DNA from: Paracoccus sp. UBA889
GTDB taxonomy: Bacteria > Pseudomonadota > Alphaproteobacteria > Rhodobacterales > Rhodobacteraceae
Direction of reading: 5' to 3'
Length of the DNA: 64,000 bases
NCBI GenBank assembly: GCA_002294185.1
Contig: DBFD01000046.1
Location: forward strand, 62,001-126,000
Below, one piece after another: positions 53,239 through 62,175 of this stretch (the stretch's first letter is position 1; each line of letters starts with the position of its first letter). Both the position numbers and the translations under genes were made by a program. The notes under the pieces are model-generated. The model did no database searches, was not told where the DNA came from, and worked only from the letters and a program-made list of their open reading frames with translations.

Positions 53239-53676
53239 TCAGCCCTTCTTCTTGCCGTCCTTGGCGCGCGCCTCGGTCGCGGCCGCGATGGCGTTGCTGG
53301 CCTCGTCCTGCATCCGTTGCGCAAAGGACACCATCTGCGCGGCATAGGCCTCGGCCCAGTCAGGGAAATGACCGCCCTTCATCGCCTGTTCGCGCATCTC
53401 CTCGCTCTTCTCGCGCATCTTCTGGAACTGCTCTTCCCAGGCTGATTGCATCACCTGCAGCTGGCCGCGGACATTCTCGCCCGCCTCTTCGAAATAGCTG
53501 CGCATCTGCGCGTTCATCTCGTCCTGGCGCTGCAAGGCGGTTTCCTGCCATTTGCGGGTGCTGGCCATCATCTCGTCATTCTTGACGTTCATCTGGTTTT
53601 GCCACTCGGCCGCCCGCTCTTCCATCCGGCGGGCATTGTCGGCCAGCGTCGCGAACATGTCGGAAAATTTCATCAT
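53239..53676 (-). CDS. Coiled-coil, phasin-like protein of unknown function
   Basis: A 145-residue protein that is almost entirely charged helix rich in Met, Gln, Glu and Arg, with short heptads (M-R-E-K-S-E-E-M-R-E-Q) and a basic tail (K-D-G-K-K-K-G). The size and amphipathic helices recall phasins, but I cannot place it in a named family. The start is fixed by AAAGGAGAGCC before a double ATG at 53676/53673. It lies upstream of the GTA leader on the same strand, so its transcript may run into that region. Confidence 0.62.
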   Translation of the reverse strand: MMKFSDMFATLADNARRMEERAAEWQNQMNVKNDEMMASTRKWQETALQRQDEMNAQMRSYFEEAGENVRGQLQVMQSAWEEQFQKMREKSEEMREQAMKGGHFPDWAEAYAAQMVSFAQRMQDEASNAIAAATEARAKDGKKKG

Positions 53677-53882
53677 CAAGGCTCTCCTTTGCACAAGGCG
53701 CATGGGGACGGCCGCCCGGCAAGATCTGCGAAGCGCCAGCCCCCTCGCCAACAGCCTGCGGTGCCGGGCGAATTTTGTCAAAGCCGTTGACCTGCGCGCG
53801 TCCCGCCTGCGACGGCCCGTCCGGTTGCACGGGCCCGCGCAAGGGGCTATCTGCGCAGGGCAGCATTGTTCCGGGATAAGCC

Positions 53883-54047
53883 ATGATCGTGATCGCAGCC
53901 ATGCTTCTGGGCGCCTTTCTGGGCTGGCGCCGCGCCAGCCAGTTGGGCGGCAAGGGACGCGACAAGGCGCAATATGCGGCTGCCTTCGCGCTGGCCTTCG
54001 CCGCCCTCGGCCTTTTCCTGACGATCTTCATCGACCGCATGATCTGA
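53883..54047 (+). CDS. 54-residue membrane protein
   Basis: A short frame with two hydrophobic segments (about residues 2-14 and 32-50) separated by a basic loop (W-R-R-A-S, G-K-G-R-D-K-A-Q-Y). The stop overlaps the ATG of the VWA gene (TGATG), which supports translation. Function unknown. Confidence 0.6.
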   Translation: MIVIAAMLLGAFLGWRRASQLGGKGRDKAQYAAAFALAFAALGLFLTIFIDRMI

Positions 54048-55228
54048 TGTTCATCCCCTTCCTCGACGCGCTGCGCAGGCAAGGGGTTCCGGTTTCGCTG
54101 CGCGAATGGCTGGACCTGATGGCCGGGATGCAGGCCGGGATCGCCGCGGGCCGGGTCGAGGATTTCTACCATTTCGCCCGTCTCGCGCTGGTAAAGGATG
54201 AACGCCATCTGGACCGATTCGACCGCGCCTTTTCCGAAAGTTTCTCGGGCCTGGATCGGGTCCCGGTCGAGATGCTGGTCCACGAACAGGCGATTCCGCA
54301 GGACTGGCTTCGGAAACTGGCCGAAAAGCTGCTGAGCGACGCCGAAAAGGCCCAGATCGAAGCCGGTGGCAGTTTCGACACCCTGATGCGCAGGCTGCGC
54401 GACAGGCTGGCCGAACAGCAATCGCGTCATCAGGGTGGCAACAAATGGATCGGCACGGCCGGAACCTCGCCCTTCGGCGCGCATGGCTACAATCCCGAAG
54501 GCGTGCGAATCGGTCAGGACGCAAGCCGCCACAGACGGGCGGTCAAGGTCTGGGACCGGCGCGAATTCCGCGATTTCGACGATTCGGTCGCTCTGGGCAC
54601 GCGCAATATCAAGGTGGCGCTGAAACGGCTGCGGCAATGGGCCCGGCACGGCGCCGCCGATGAACTGGACCTGCCCGCCACGATCCGCGCCACTGCCAAT
54701 CACGGCTATATCGACGTGCAGACCCGGCCCGAACGGCGCAATGCCGTCAAGGTGCTGCTGTTTCTGGACGTGGGCGGCAGCATGGACGACCATATCCGCA
54801 TCGTGGACGAATTGTTCTCGGCCGCACGGTCGGAATTCCGTCAGATGCAGCACTTCTATTTCCACAACTGCCTCTACGAGGGCGTCTGGCGCGACAATCG
54901 CCGCCGCTGGACGGAACAGATCCCGACCTGGGATCTGCTGCACCGCTACGGCCGCGATTACAAATGCATCATCGTGGGCGACGCGTCGATGTCGCCCTAC
55001 GAGATCGCCGTTCCGGGCGGCGCGAACGAACACTGGAACCCCGAACCCGGCGAGGTCTGGCTGCGCCGTCTCTGCGAAACCTGGCCCGATCACGTCTGGC
55101 TGAACCCGGTTCCAGACAGCCACTGGCGCCATGTGCAATCCATCGCCATGATCGGCAGCATCTTCGAAAACCGGATGATGCCGCTGACGCTGGAGGGCCT
55201 GACAGGGGCGATGCGCGTTCTGGGATGA
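54047..55228 (+). CDS. VWA-domain protein (CoxE-like)
   Basis: A 393-residue protein with a helical N-terminal region and a C-terminal von Willebrand A domain. The MIDAS motif reads L-F-L-D-V-G-G-S-M-D-D near residues 240-250, where the usual DxSxS has Gly at the third position. CoxE-like proteins usually work with a MoxR AAA ATPase to insert metals or mature complexes; none is present in the window. It is coupled to the small membrane protein before it. The start was chosen for that overlap; the open frame extends further upstream. Confidence 0.8.
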   Translation: MFIPFLDALRRQGVPVSLREWLDLMAGMQAGIAAGRVEDFYHFARLALVKDERHLDRFDRAFSESFSGLDRVPVEMLVHEQAIPQDWLRKLAEKLLSDAEKAQIEAGGSFDTLMRRLRDRLAEQQSRHQGGNKWIGTAGTSPFGAHGYNPEGVRIGQDASRHRRAVKVWDRREFRDFDDSVALGTRNIKVALKRLRQWARHGAADELDLPATIRATANHGYIDVQTRPERRNAVKVLLFLDVGGSMDDHIRIVDELFSAARSEFRQMQHFYFHNCLYEGVWRDNRRRWTEQIPTWDLLHRYGRDYKCIIVGDASMSPYEIAVPGGANEHWNPEPGEVWLRRLCETWPDHVWLNPVPDSHWRHVQSIAMIGSIFENRMMPLTLEGLTGAMRVLG

Positions 55229-55376
55229 CAGGCTCTCGCCGAGGCTCGCAACCCGGCGCTTGATGGCATGGCGGATCAGTCGCCGATATCACAAGACCGA
55301 AAGCGCAGCGGCGATCTTGGGGTGCGCGGCGCGATAAGTGCTGGCGCGAAGGGCGATCAGCCCCCAGATTGGACTC

Positions 55377-56060
55377 ATGCTGAAGCTGACGCCCATCCTG
55401 CTGCTTTTCGCCTATATGGCGCTGATGTGGTTCTTTTCCGCATGGCGGCTGAAACAGGACCTGAACCAGAAATCCACGCCGCTGCAACATCCCCGCCTGT
55501 CGCCGATGCTGAAACGTCTGGGCGAGGCGATGGACCTGCCGCCGGTCAGCGCCCATATCTACGAGATCGAGCCAGTGAACGGCCTTGCCGCGCCGGACGG
55601 TCGCATCTTCCTGACCCGCGGCTTCATCCGCAAGCTGGATGCCTGCGAGGTCACACCCGAGGAACTGGCCAGTGTCATCGCGCACGAACTGGGCCACGTC
55701 TCGCATGGTCATGCGCGGCGGCGGATGATCGATTTTGCCGGCCAGAACGCGATCCGGCTGGCTCTGACCGGCGTGCTGGGACGGTTCCTGCCGGGGGTTG
55801 GCGCATGGATCGCCAACATGGTCGCCAGCGCCGTCGCCGCCCGTCTGTCGCGGCAGGACGAATTCGAAGCCGACCGCTTCGCCAGCGCGCTGATGATCCG
55901 CGCGGGCCTTGGGACGGACCCACAGAAATCGCTGTTTCGCAAGCTGGACGGCCTCACCGGCGGCACGGCTGCGCCGGCGCCCGCATGGTTCCTGTCCCAT
56001 CCGCCGACGGCGCAGCGGATCGCGGCAATCGAGGCGCACGAGGCGCGCTGGCGATCCTGA
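55377..56060 (+). CDS. M48 family zinc metallopeptidase
   Basis: A 227-residue protein with an N-terminal membrane helix, the zinc motif I-A-H-E-L-G-H-V-S-H-G near residue 105-115, and the third ligand in D-E-F-E-A-D-R near residue 160. M48 proteases degrade or process membrane and periplasmic proteins. The ATG at 55377 starts directly at the helix. The ribosome site is weak. Confidence 0.85.
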   Translation: MLKLTPILLLFAYMALMWFFSAWRLKQDLNQKSTPLQHPRLSPMLKRLGEAMDLPPVSAHIYEIEPVNGLAAPDGRIFLTRGFIRKLDACEVTPEELASVIAHELGHVSHGHARRRMIDFAGQNAIRLALTGVLGRFLPGVGAWIANMVASAVAARLSRQDEFEADRFASALMIRAGLGTDPQKSLFRKLDGLTGGTAAPAPAWFLSHPPTAQRIAAIEAHEARWRS

Positions 56061-56115
56061 CGCTTGCCGCCCCGGCCCGTTCGCCTATTCTGCCCGGGCA
56101 CAACAAGGCCGCAGC

Positions 56116-57285
56116 ATGACTCGCCCGTTTCGCCGCATCACCCTGTATCTGCCGGGCTTCGACCCCTTCCCCGCCCGCCGCTACCGCGAGATCTATCGCC
56201 GCGAAAGCGCCGCCCAGGCCGCAATCTCGGGCTATCGGATCCGGTTGCGCCCTGGCGCCGGGATCGCGGGCTATGGCTGGCATGTCCAGGCTTCCTTTCC
56301 CGGCGCCCGGATCCGTTCGCAGGTCGAGGTGTTGCCCTGGGCGGATCTGGTCCGCTCCTCGATGCGGGGCGGCGTCATCGCGCCCTATCTGCAACTGGCG
56401 CGGACGGCGTGGATCTATGCGGCATCGGGCACGTTGTCGCGGCTGGTGCGGCTGCGAAAGGGCCCGGTCCTGGCCATTCTCTACCCGGTCGGGGTGCTGG
56501 TGCTGCAAATGCTGTCGGCGCTGCTGCTGGCATGGCTTGCCGCATGGCTGGTGGGCGGGATCGCGGGCTTCGTGGCTGGGCTGGTTCTGGCATGGTTGAC
56601 GCTGCTGGTGTTTCGCCGCCTCGATCACCTGCTCTATGCCCGATACCTGATGCATGATTTCGCCTTTGCCGCGCAGCATCGCGGCGCCTATGCGCCGGCG
56701 CTGGAAACCCGTCTGGACCACTTTACCGACCGCCTCCGCGCCGCGCTGACCCAGGACGTGGACGAAGTGCTGGTCGTCGGCCATTCCTCGGGGGCCTATC
56801 TCGCCGTGACGGTGGTGGCCGACCTGCTGCGACGCAGCCCCGGCCATCGTCCTGCCCTGTCGCTGCTGACACTGGGCCATGTCGTGCCGATGGTCTCGCT
56901 TCTGCCGCGTGCGGACCGCCTGCGCGCCGATCTGGCGCTGCTGTCGGAAAGCCCCGCGATCTTCTGGCTGGATGTCAGCGCACCGGGCGATGCGTGCTGT
57001 TTCGGCCTCTGCGATCCGGTCGCCGTCAGCGGCGTCGCGGGTCCGGACCAGCGATGGCCGCTGGTCATCTCGGCCGCGTTCAGTCGAACCCTGCTGCCCG
57101 GAACGCGCCGGCGGCTGCGCGGACGCTGGTTCCGGCTGCATTTCCAGTATCTCCATGCCTTCGACCGACCCGACGGATACGATTATTTCGCCATCACCGC
57201 CGGTCCGCTGACGCTGGCGCAGCGATATGGCGGGCGCGGCCATTCGCCGGGCCGGATCGCGAAACCTGTGGGCAGGCGCGCGTGA
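56116..57285 (+). CDS. Membrane-associated alpha/beta-hydrolase-like protein
   Basis: A 389-residue protein with two hydrophobic helices at about residues 115-160 and a serine-hydrolase elbow V-V-G-H-S-S-G-A-Y near residue 220. The N-terminal T-L-Y-L-P-G-F-D-P-F-P-A-R-R-Y-R-E-I-Y-R is conserved-looking but not a motif I can name. The substrate is unknown. It overlaps the P450 gene by four bases (GTGA), so the two are translated together. Confidence 0.62.
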   Translation: MTRPFRRITLYLPGFDPFPARRYREIYRRESAAQAAISGYRIRLRPGAGIAGYGWHVQASFPGARIRSQVEVLPWADLVRSSMRGGVIAPYLQLARTAWIYAASGTLSRLVRLRKGPVLAILYPVGVLVLQMLSALLLAWLAAWLVGGIAGFVAGLVLAWLTLLVFRRLDHLLYARYLMHDFAFAAQHRGAYAPALETRLDHFTDRLRAALTQDVDEVLVVGHSSGAYLAVTVVADLLRRSPGHRPALSLLTLGHVVPMVSLLPRADRLRADLALLSESPAIFWLDVSAPGDACCFGLCDPVAVSGVAGPDQRWPLVISAAFSRTLLPGTRRRLRGRWFRLHFQYLHAFDRPDGYDYFAITAGPLTLAQRYGGRGHSPGRIAKPVGRRA

Positions 57286-58625
57286 TTCCGCCGCGCCCGC
57301 AATCCGGCGACGCGAAGGGCACGTTGCCCCGCCTGATCCGCGCCTTTCGCCGCGATCTGCTGTCGGGCCTGCCGCAGCGGCTCTATCGCGGCTGGATGGC
57401 GGAATACCGCAACCCGCTGATCCACAGCTTCTTCTGCAACGATCCGGCGCTGATCCGCCTGATCCTTCAGGACCGGCCCGGCGATTTCCCGAAATCCGAC
57501 CGCCTGGCCGAAGGGCTGCGCCCGCTTCTGGGCGATGGCGTCTTCATCACCAACGGGACCCAATGGGCCCGCCAGCGCCGCATCATCGACCCGGCCTTCG
57601 AGGGCGGCCGCCTGCGCCAGACCTTCCCGGCCATCTGGGCTGCGGCGGGCGCGATGGTGGACCGGCTTGAACCCGGCGAAACCGATATCGAGCCGCTATG
57701 CAGCCACGGCGCGGCGGACGTGATCTTCCGCGCGCTGTTTTCCCTGCCAATCGAACATCATGTTGCGGCCCAGGTCTTTGCCGCCTTCCGCGCCCATCAG
57801 GCCGGACAGCCGCTCATCAATCTGGCGGCGCTGCTGCCGCTGCCGCGCTGGATGCCACGCCCGCATTCGCGCCGCACACGCCGGACCGCCGATCGCATCC
57901 GGACCCTGATCCGCGATCTGGTCCAGGCACGGCTGGCCGCGATTGCCGCGGGTGATCCGCCCGACGATCTGGCCACCAAGATCATGACCACGCCCGATCC
58001 GCAGACAGGCCGCAGCTTCGATGCCGCCGAGATGACAGACCAGGTGGCGGTGTTCTTTCTGGCCGGCCACGAAACCGGCGCGGCCGCCCTGGCCTGGGCG
58101 CTGTGGCTGCTGGCCGCGCATCCCGACTGGCAGGACCGCGTGGCGGCCGAAGGCGCCGTGCTTGGTTGCGATTTCAGCGCCGCCAGCCGGCTGCCCGTGA
58201 CCCGGGCTGTCTTTCGCGAGGCGCTGCGCCTCTATCCGCCCGTGCCGATGATGGTGCGCGCGGCCAGCCGCCCCGAAACCTTCCGCGACCGCCCCGTGCC
58301 GCCCGGCGCACAGCTGGTCGTCTCGCCCTGGCACCTGCACCGCCACGAACGCCTGTGGGACCGGCCCGACGCGTTCGATCCCGGCCGCTGGCAGACCGAT
58401 GCCGGCAAGGCCAGTGCGCGCGATGCGTATCTGCCCTTCTCGGCCGGCCCCCGCGCCTGCCCAGGCGCGGGCATGGCGATGCTGGAGGGCGTGGTCATGC
58501 TGGCCCGAATCACCGCCGCCTTTCGGCTGTCGCCCGGCAGCCGGCCGCCCGTTCCCATCGCCCGATTGACCGTGCGTGGACGCGACGGCATCCTGATCCG
58601 GCTGGAACGTCGCAACGGCGCATAG
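57282..58625 (+). CDS. Cytochrome P450
   Basis: A 447-residue P450. The I-helix motif A-G-H-E-T is at residues 261-265, the E-x-x-R pair at 313-316, and the heme-binding F-S-A-G-P-R-A-C-P-G has its cysteine at 393. No membrane anchor is seen, so it is soluble and needs a ferredoxin or reductase from elsewhere. The GTG start is coupled to the hydrolase gene. The substrate is unknown; the family assignment is certain. Confidence 0.94.
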   Translation: MIPPRPQSGDAKGTLPRLIRAFRRDLLSGLPQRLYRGWMAEYRNPLIHSFFCNDPALIRLILQDRPGDFPKSDRLAEGLRPLLGDGVFITNGTQWARQRRIIDPAFEGGRLRQTFPAIWAAAGAMVDRLEPGETDIEPLCSHGAADVIFRALFSLPIEHHVAAQVFAAFRAHQAGQPLINLAALLPLPRWMPRPHSRRTRRTADRIRTLIRDLVQARLAAIAAGDPPDDLATKIMTTPDPQTGRSFDAAEMTDQVAVFFLAGHETGAAALAWALWLLAAHPDWQDRVAAEGAVLGCDFSAASRLPVTRAVFREALRLYPPVPMMVRAASRPETFRDRPVPPGAQLVVSPWHLHRHERLWDRPDAFDPGRWQTDAGKASARDAYLPFSAGPRACPGAGMAMLEGVVMLARITAAFRLSPGSRPPVPIARLTVRGRDGILIRLERRNGA

Positions 58626-58683
58626 GTCGATCTTCGGCAAGGGGGACGGTTCGAAGGCTGCGATGGCCTGGGGAAAGGCGCGA

Positions 58684-59454
58684 TCAACGCCACCAGCGCC
58701 CGGTCAGCGCCAGCCGCGCCAGCGAGGCGCGGCGCTGGAACGGCGTGATCTCGGGCACCGCCCCGAACGGGTCCACCCGTCCGGCGGCGATTTCGGACAG
58801 AAGCCGCGGCACCCGGACGCCGGGATACAGCGCCGCGGTCGCGCGCTTCGGCACCGCCCGATGCATGCGCGAGGCCCTGCGCAACGCCTCTTGCGCCAGC
58901 ACCGCCAGGCGCTGTGCTTCCTCGGGCCGCGCACCCGCCAACCCCAGCCGCAGCGGCTGCAATTGCGGCAGCGCGCGCAACCAGGCCGCCAGCCCCGCGC
59001 CAAGCGCGTGATCGGCCACGACCCGGCGCGCATTGTCGGGCGTGGCCAGCCGTTTCGCGGCCAGCCACATCAGCCGCCCCGCCGTGTCATCGACATAGGC
59101 CACGACAGCCTCGGGCGCGGAAAGCGGCTCGCGCGCGCAATCGCGGATTCGCGCCTCGGCCAGCCCGGCCAGCGGCCCGGCATCGCGACCCCACGCCTCC
59201 CAAAGCGGGCTCAGCACGTCATGCAGGGGCGGCGGCGTGCCCTTGCCCATCTCGGCCAGCCTGTCGCTCCACCATTGCAGCCGCATCTCGGCCAGCATCG
59301 GTTCGGCCGATTGCAGCGGCGCCCGGGCGATCTCGAGGTTCAGCGCGTAAAGCGTGATCAGCGCGGGCCGGTCGCCGGGTGCCGCCACAAGCGTTGCACC
59401 GAAGCGGTCGGGGTCCTGTGCGCGAATCGTTTCGGTGCAGGTTTCAAGGGTCAT
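58684..59454 (-). CDS. Squalene/phytoene synthase-like protein (NDUFAF6-type)
   Basis: A 256-residue all-helical protein with A-L-N-L-E-I-A-R-A and E-M-R-L-Q-W-W-S-D-R-L, resembling the mitochondrial complex I assembly factor NDUFAF6 and distant phytoene synthases. The first DxxxD diphosphate-binding motif of true synthases is not visible, so I favour an assembly role over prenyl transfer. It lies 48 bases past the cysS stop on the same strand. Confidence 0.72.
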   Translation of the reverse strand: MTLETCTETIRAQDPDRFGATLVAAPGDRPALITLYALNLEIARAPLQSAEPMLAEMRLQWWSDRLAEMGKGTPPPLHDVLSPLWEAWGRDAGPLAGLAEARIRDCAREPLSAPEAVVAYVDDTAGRLMWLAAKRLATPDNARRVVADHALGAGLAAWLRALPQLQPLRLGLAGARPEEAQRLAVLAQEALRRASRMHRAVPKRATAALYPGVRVPRLLSEIAAGRVDPFGAVPEITPFQRRASLARLALTGRWWR

Positions 59455-59502
59455 TTTGTTGTCTGTCGATTGTCGGAGGCGCAGCCGGATTGAAGGAGTC
59501 CA

Positions 59503-60921
59503 TCACTCAGCCTGTTGAATGAGTTCCTTCAATCGACCCACATCAAATCCTTTGGGCACGGTCGCGGATGGTCCCGTGGCGCCGATTTTGACACCAAGCC
59601 CGGCTTCAACCATCGCTTCTCTTAGCTTGTCAGCGGTCGCATAGTCTTTGGCGAGCCGGGCTTCTTGCATTTCCTCTAATAGCTTCCCGATCACTTCTAG
59701 ATGAAGGGGCGTATTTCCGGTCGATCCCACGACAGGCAGCGTGACGATCTCCTTTCGCCACCAGTCAATGTCCTCCGCATCAGGAAAACCGAGCACTCTC
59801 AGGCTCGCCTTGAGCGCCGGCGCTTGTCCGTGTTTTGACAGCACGCTGAGCCGCGTCAGCGCAGCAGCGGTGTTCAGGTCGTCGGCCAGCGCCTCCATGA
59901 ACAAAGGATCAGCCGCGGAAGTCGCTTCCACACCATCTGTCATATTAAACCAACCCTCGAGAATGTGCCCGGCTTCCTCCGCCTTCGCCTCGGTCCAGTC
60001 CATCGGCTTGCGGTAATGCGTGGACAGCATCACGAAGCGGATCACCTCGCCCGGCACGCCCCGGTCCAGCAGATCGCGGACGGTGAAGAAGTTGCCGAGG
60101 GATTTCGACATCTTCCGGCCCTCGACCTGCAACATCTCGTTATGCAGCCAGACCTGGGCGAAATCCGCATCCGGATGGGCGCAGCAGCTTTGTGCAAGCT
60201 CGTTCTCGTGATGGGGGAATTGCAGGTCGATCCCGCCGCCATGAATGTCGAAGGACGGTCCCAGCAGCGCCGCCGACATGGCCGAACATTCGATATGCCA
60301 GCCCGGCCGCCCCCGGCCCCAGGGGCTGTCCCAGCCGGGCTGGTCCGCATCCGAGGGTTTCCACAGCACGAAATCCATCGGATCGCGCTTGAATGGCGCG
60401 ACCTCGACGCGGGCGCCCGCGATCATGTCATCGACCGACCGTCCGGACAGCCGCCCGTATCCGGGATAGGACCGCACGTCGAACAGCACGTGTCCCTCGG
60501 CCACGTAGGCGTGGCGGCTGCCGATCAGCGCCTCGATCATGGCGATCATCTGGGCGATGTAATCGGTCGCGCGGGGTTCGTGATCGGGGCGCTCGGCGCC
60601 AAGCGCGTCCATGTCGGCGCGATACCAGCCCAGCGTCTCCTCGGTGATCTCGCGGATCGAACGGCCGGTCGCGGCGGCGCGCGCGTTGATCTTGTCATCC
60701 ACGTCGGTGACGTTGCGCACATAGGTCACATGGTCCGCGCCATATTCATGCCGCAGCAGACGCACCAGCAGATCGAAGACCAGGACCGGACGGGCATTGC
60801 CCAGATGGGCGCGGTCATAGACGGTCGGCCCGCACAGATACAGCCGCACATTGCCCGGATCCAGAGGCGTGAAAACCTCTTTCCTGCGGGTGCGGGTATT
60901 GGTCAGCCGGATCTCGACCAT
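59503..60921 (-). CDS. cysS: Cysteinyl-tRNA synthetase
   Basis: A 472-residue class I synthetase with the HIGH motif as A-H-L-G-N-A, zinc-site residues near W-H-I-E-C-S-A-M and H-H-E-N-E-L-A-Q-S, and [11 protein letters not shown]. The C-terminal third (roughly 59503-59970) is visibly less GC-rich and uses AT-ending codons more than the rest of the gene and its neighbours, suggesting replacement by recombination. Confidence 0.96.
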   Translation of the reverse strand: MVEIRLTNTRTRRKEVFTPLDPGNVRLYLCGPTVYDRAHLGNARPVLVFDLLVRLLRHEYGADHVTYVRNVTDVDDKINARAAATGRSIREITEETLGWYRADMDALGAERPDHEPRATDYIAQMIAMIEALIGSRHAYVAEGHVLFDVRSYPGYGRLSGRSVDDMIAGARVEVAPFKRDPMDFVLWKPSDADQPGWDSPWGRGRPGWHIECSAMSAALLGPSFDIHGGGIDLQFPHHENELAQSCCAHPDADFAQVWLHNEMLQVEGRKMSKSLGNFFTVRDLLDRGVPGEVIRFVMLSTHYRKPMDWTEAKAEEAGHILEGWFNMTDGVEATSAADPLFMEALADDLNTAAALTRLSVLSKHGQAPALKASLRVLGFPDAEDIDWWRKEIVTLPVVGSTGNTPLHLEVIGKLLEEMQEARLAKDYATADKLREAMVEAGLGVKIGATGPSATVPKGFDVGRLKELIQQAE

Positions 60922-60951
60922 GTTGCGCCTCTTGCCTGACTGGCGCGGGAT

Positions 60952-62175
60952 CTAGCCCATCGCCCCCTGTCTTTCCACCCATTCGATCTGACGCGGCAGG
61001 CTGATGCGCTGAAGATCGTAGCCATCAAGGATCGTCTGCCGCGCCGCCTGCCGCAGCCGTGCCGCATCGCGATCGCCCTCCAACCCCCGGATCAGCGCGG
61101 CCGACAGCGCCTGCACGTCGAAAAAGGGCACCAGACGGGCGTTTTCTCCGTCACGGACCAGTTCGCGGACCGGCGCGGTATCCGAGGCCACGACATAGCC
61201 GCCCGCAGCCATGGCCTCGGTCAGCGACCAGGACAGCACGAAAGGATAGGTCAGATAGCAATGCACCCGCGCGATCTGGATCAGCGACAGGTAATCGGGA
61301 TAGGCCAGCCGCCCGACCATGTGGACGCGGGACAGATCCAGCCTGTCGCCCAGTTCGGCCAGCATCTTCTCCTTCCAGCTTCGCGCGTCCGGCGGCGCCC
61401 CCCCGTAGCTGACCCCATCGCCGCCGACGATGACGACCCGCGCCCGCGGCCGCGCCGCCAGCAGGTCGGGCAGCGCGCGCATGAAGATGTGAAACCCGCG
61501 ATAGGGCTCCAGCGATCGCGAGACGAAGCTGACGATCTCGTCCCCGGCCGCCATCCGGGGCAGGCCCGGCAATTGCAGCCATGCCTCGGGATCGGGCTTC
61601 ACGCGCGCGGTGTCGATGCCGTCATGGATCACGGTGATCTTGCCGCGCAGGTCCGGCGGAAAGCTGTCGGCCTGATACCGCGTCGGCGCGATGGCCGCAT
61701 CGGCCTGCGCGATGCCCTGGATCAGATGCGCCGAACGGGCGACGGTCATGAAGCGGCTCTCGTCGCTGCCCGATTGGAATTCGGGATCGAATCCGACATC
61801 GTGGCCCTGGGTGCGATACATCAGCTCGGCATAGACCAGCAGCCGGGCCTGCGGCCAGATTTCCTTCAGAAACAGCGTCTCTCCCCAGCCCGAATGGCCG
61901 ATGATCAGGTCGGGCGAAAAGCCGTGCCGATCGCGCAGCGCCCGCGCGCCGCGTGCCGCCAGAAGCCCGCGTTCGGCCATCGTCGAATAGGTGCGGCCAA
62001 GAACGCTGCCGCCCTCGACCGGCCGAGGCGCCTTGTAGCGCACGGTTCGCACCGGGCTGGGGCGTTCGTTGTTTTCATCCGTCAGCGCCAGAACCTGATG
62101 GCCGCGCCGGGCCAGCGCGCCCGACAGATGCGGAAACTGGCCGGGGAAATTCTGATGGACGAACAGGATCTTCAT
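60952..62175 (-). CDS. Family 4 glycosyltransferase
   Basis: A 407-residue GT-B enzyme. It opens [14 protein letters not shown], has F-V-S-R-S-L-E-P-Y-R-G at the start of the donor domain, and E-A-M-A-A-G-G-Y-V-V-A-S-D-T-A-P-V-R-E-L for nucleotide-sugar binding. It probably builds a surface polysaccharide; acceptor unknown. The start overlaps the yejF-like stop by four bases, an unusual partner for a peptide transporter. Confidence 0.85.
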   Translation of the reverse strand: MKILFVHQNFPGQFPHLSGALARRGHQVLALTDENNERPSPVRTVRYKAPRPVEGGSVLGRTYSTMAERGLLAARGARALRDRHGFSPDLIIGHSGWGETLFLKEIWPQARLLVYAELMYRTQGHDVGFDPEFQSGSDESRFMTVARSAHLIQGIAQADAAIAPTRYQADSFPPDLRGKITVIHDGIDTARVKPDPEAWLQLPGLPRMAAGDEIVSFVSRSLEPYRGFHIFMRALPDLLAARPRARVVIVGGDGVSYGGAPPDARSWKEKMLAELGDRLDLSRVHMVGRLAYPDYLSLIQIARVHCYLTYPFVLSWSLTEAMAAGGYVVASDTAPVRELVRDGENARLVPFFDVQALSAALIRGLEGDRDAARLRQAARQTILDGYDLQRISLPRQIEWVERQGAMG

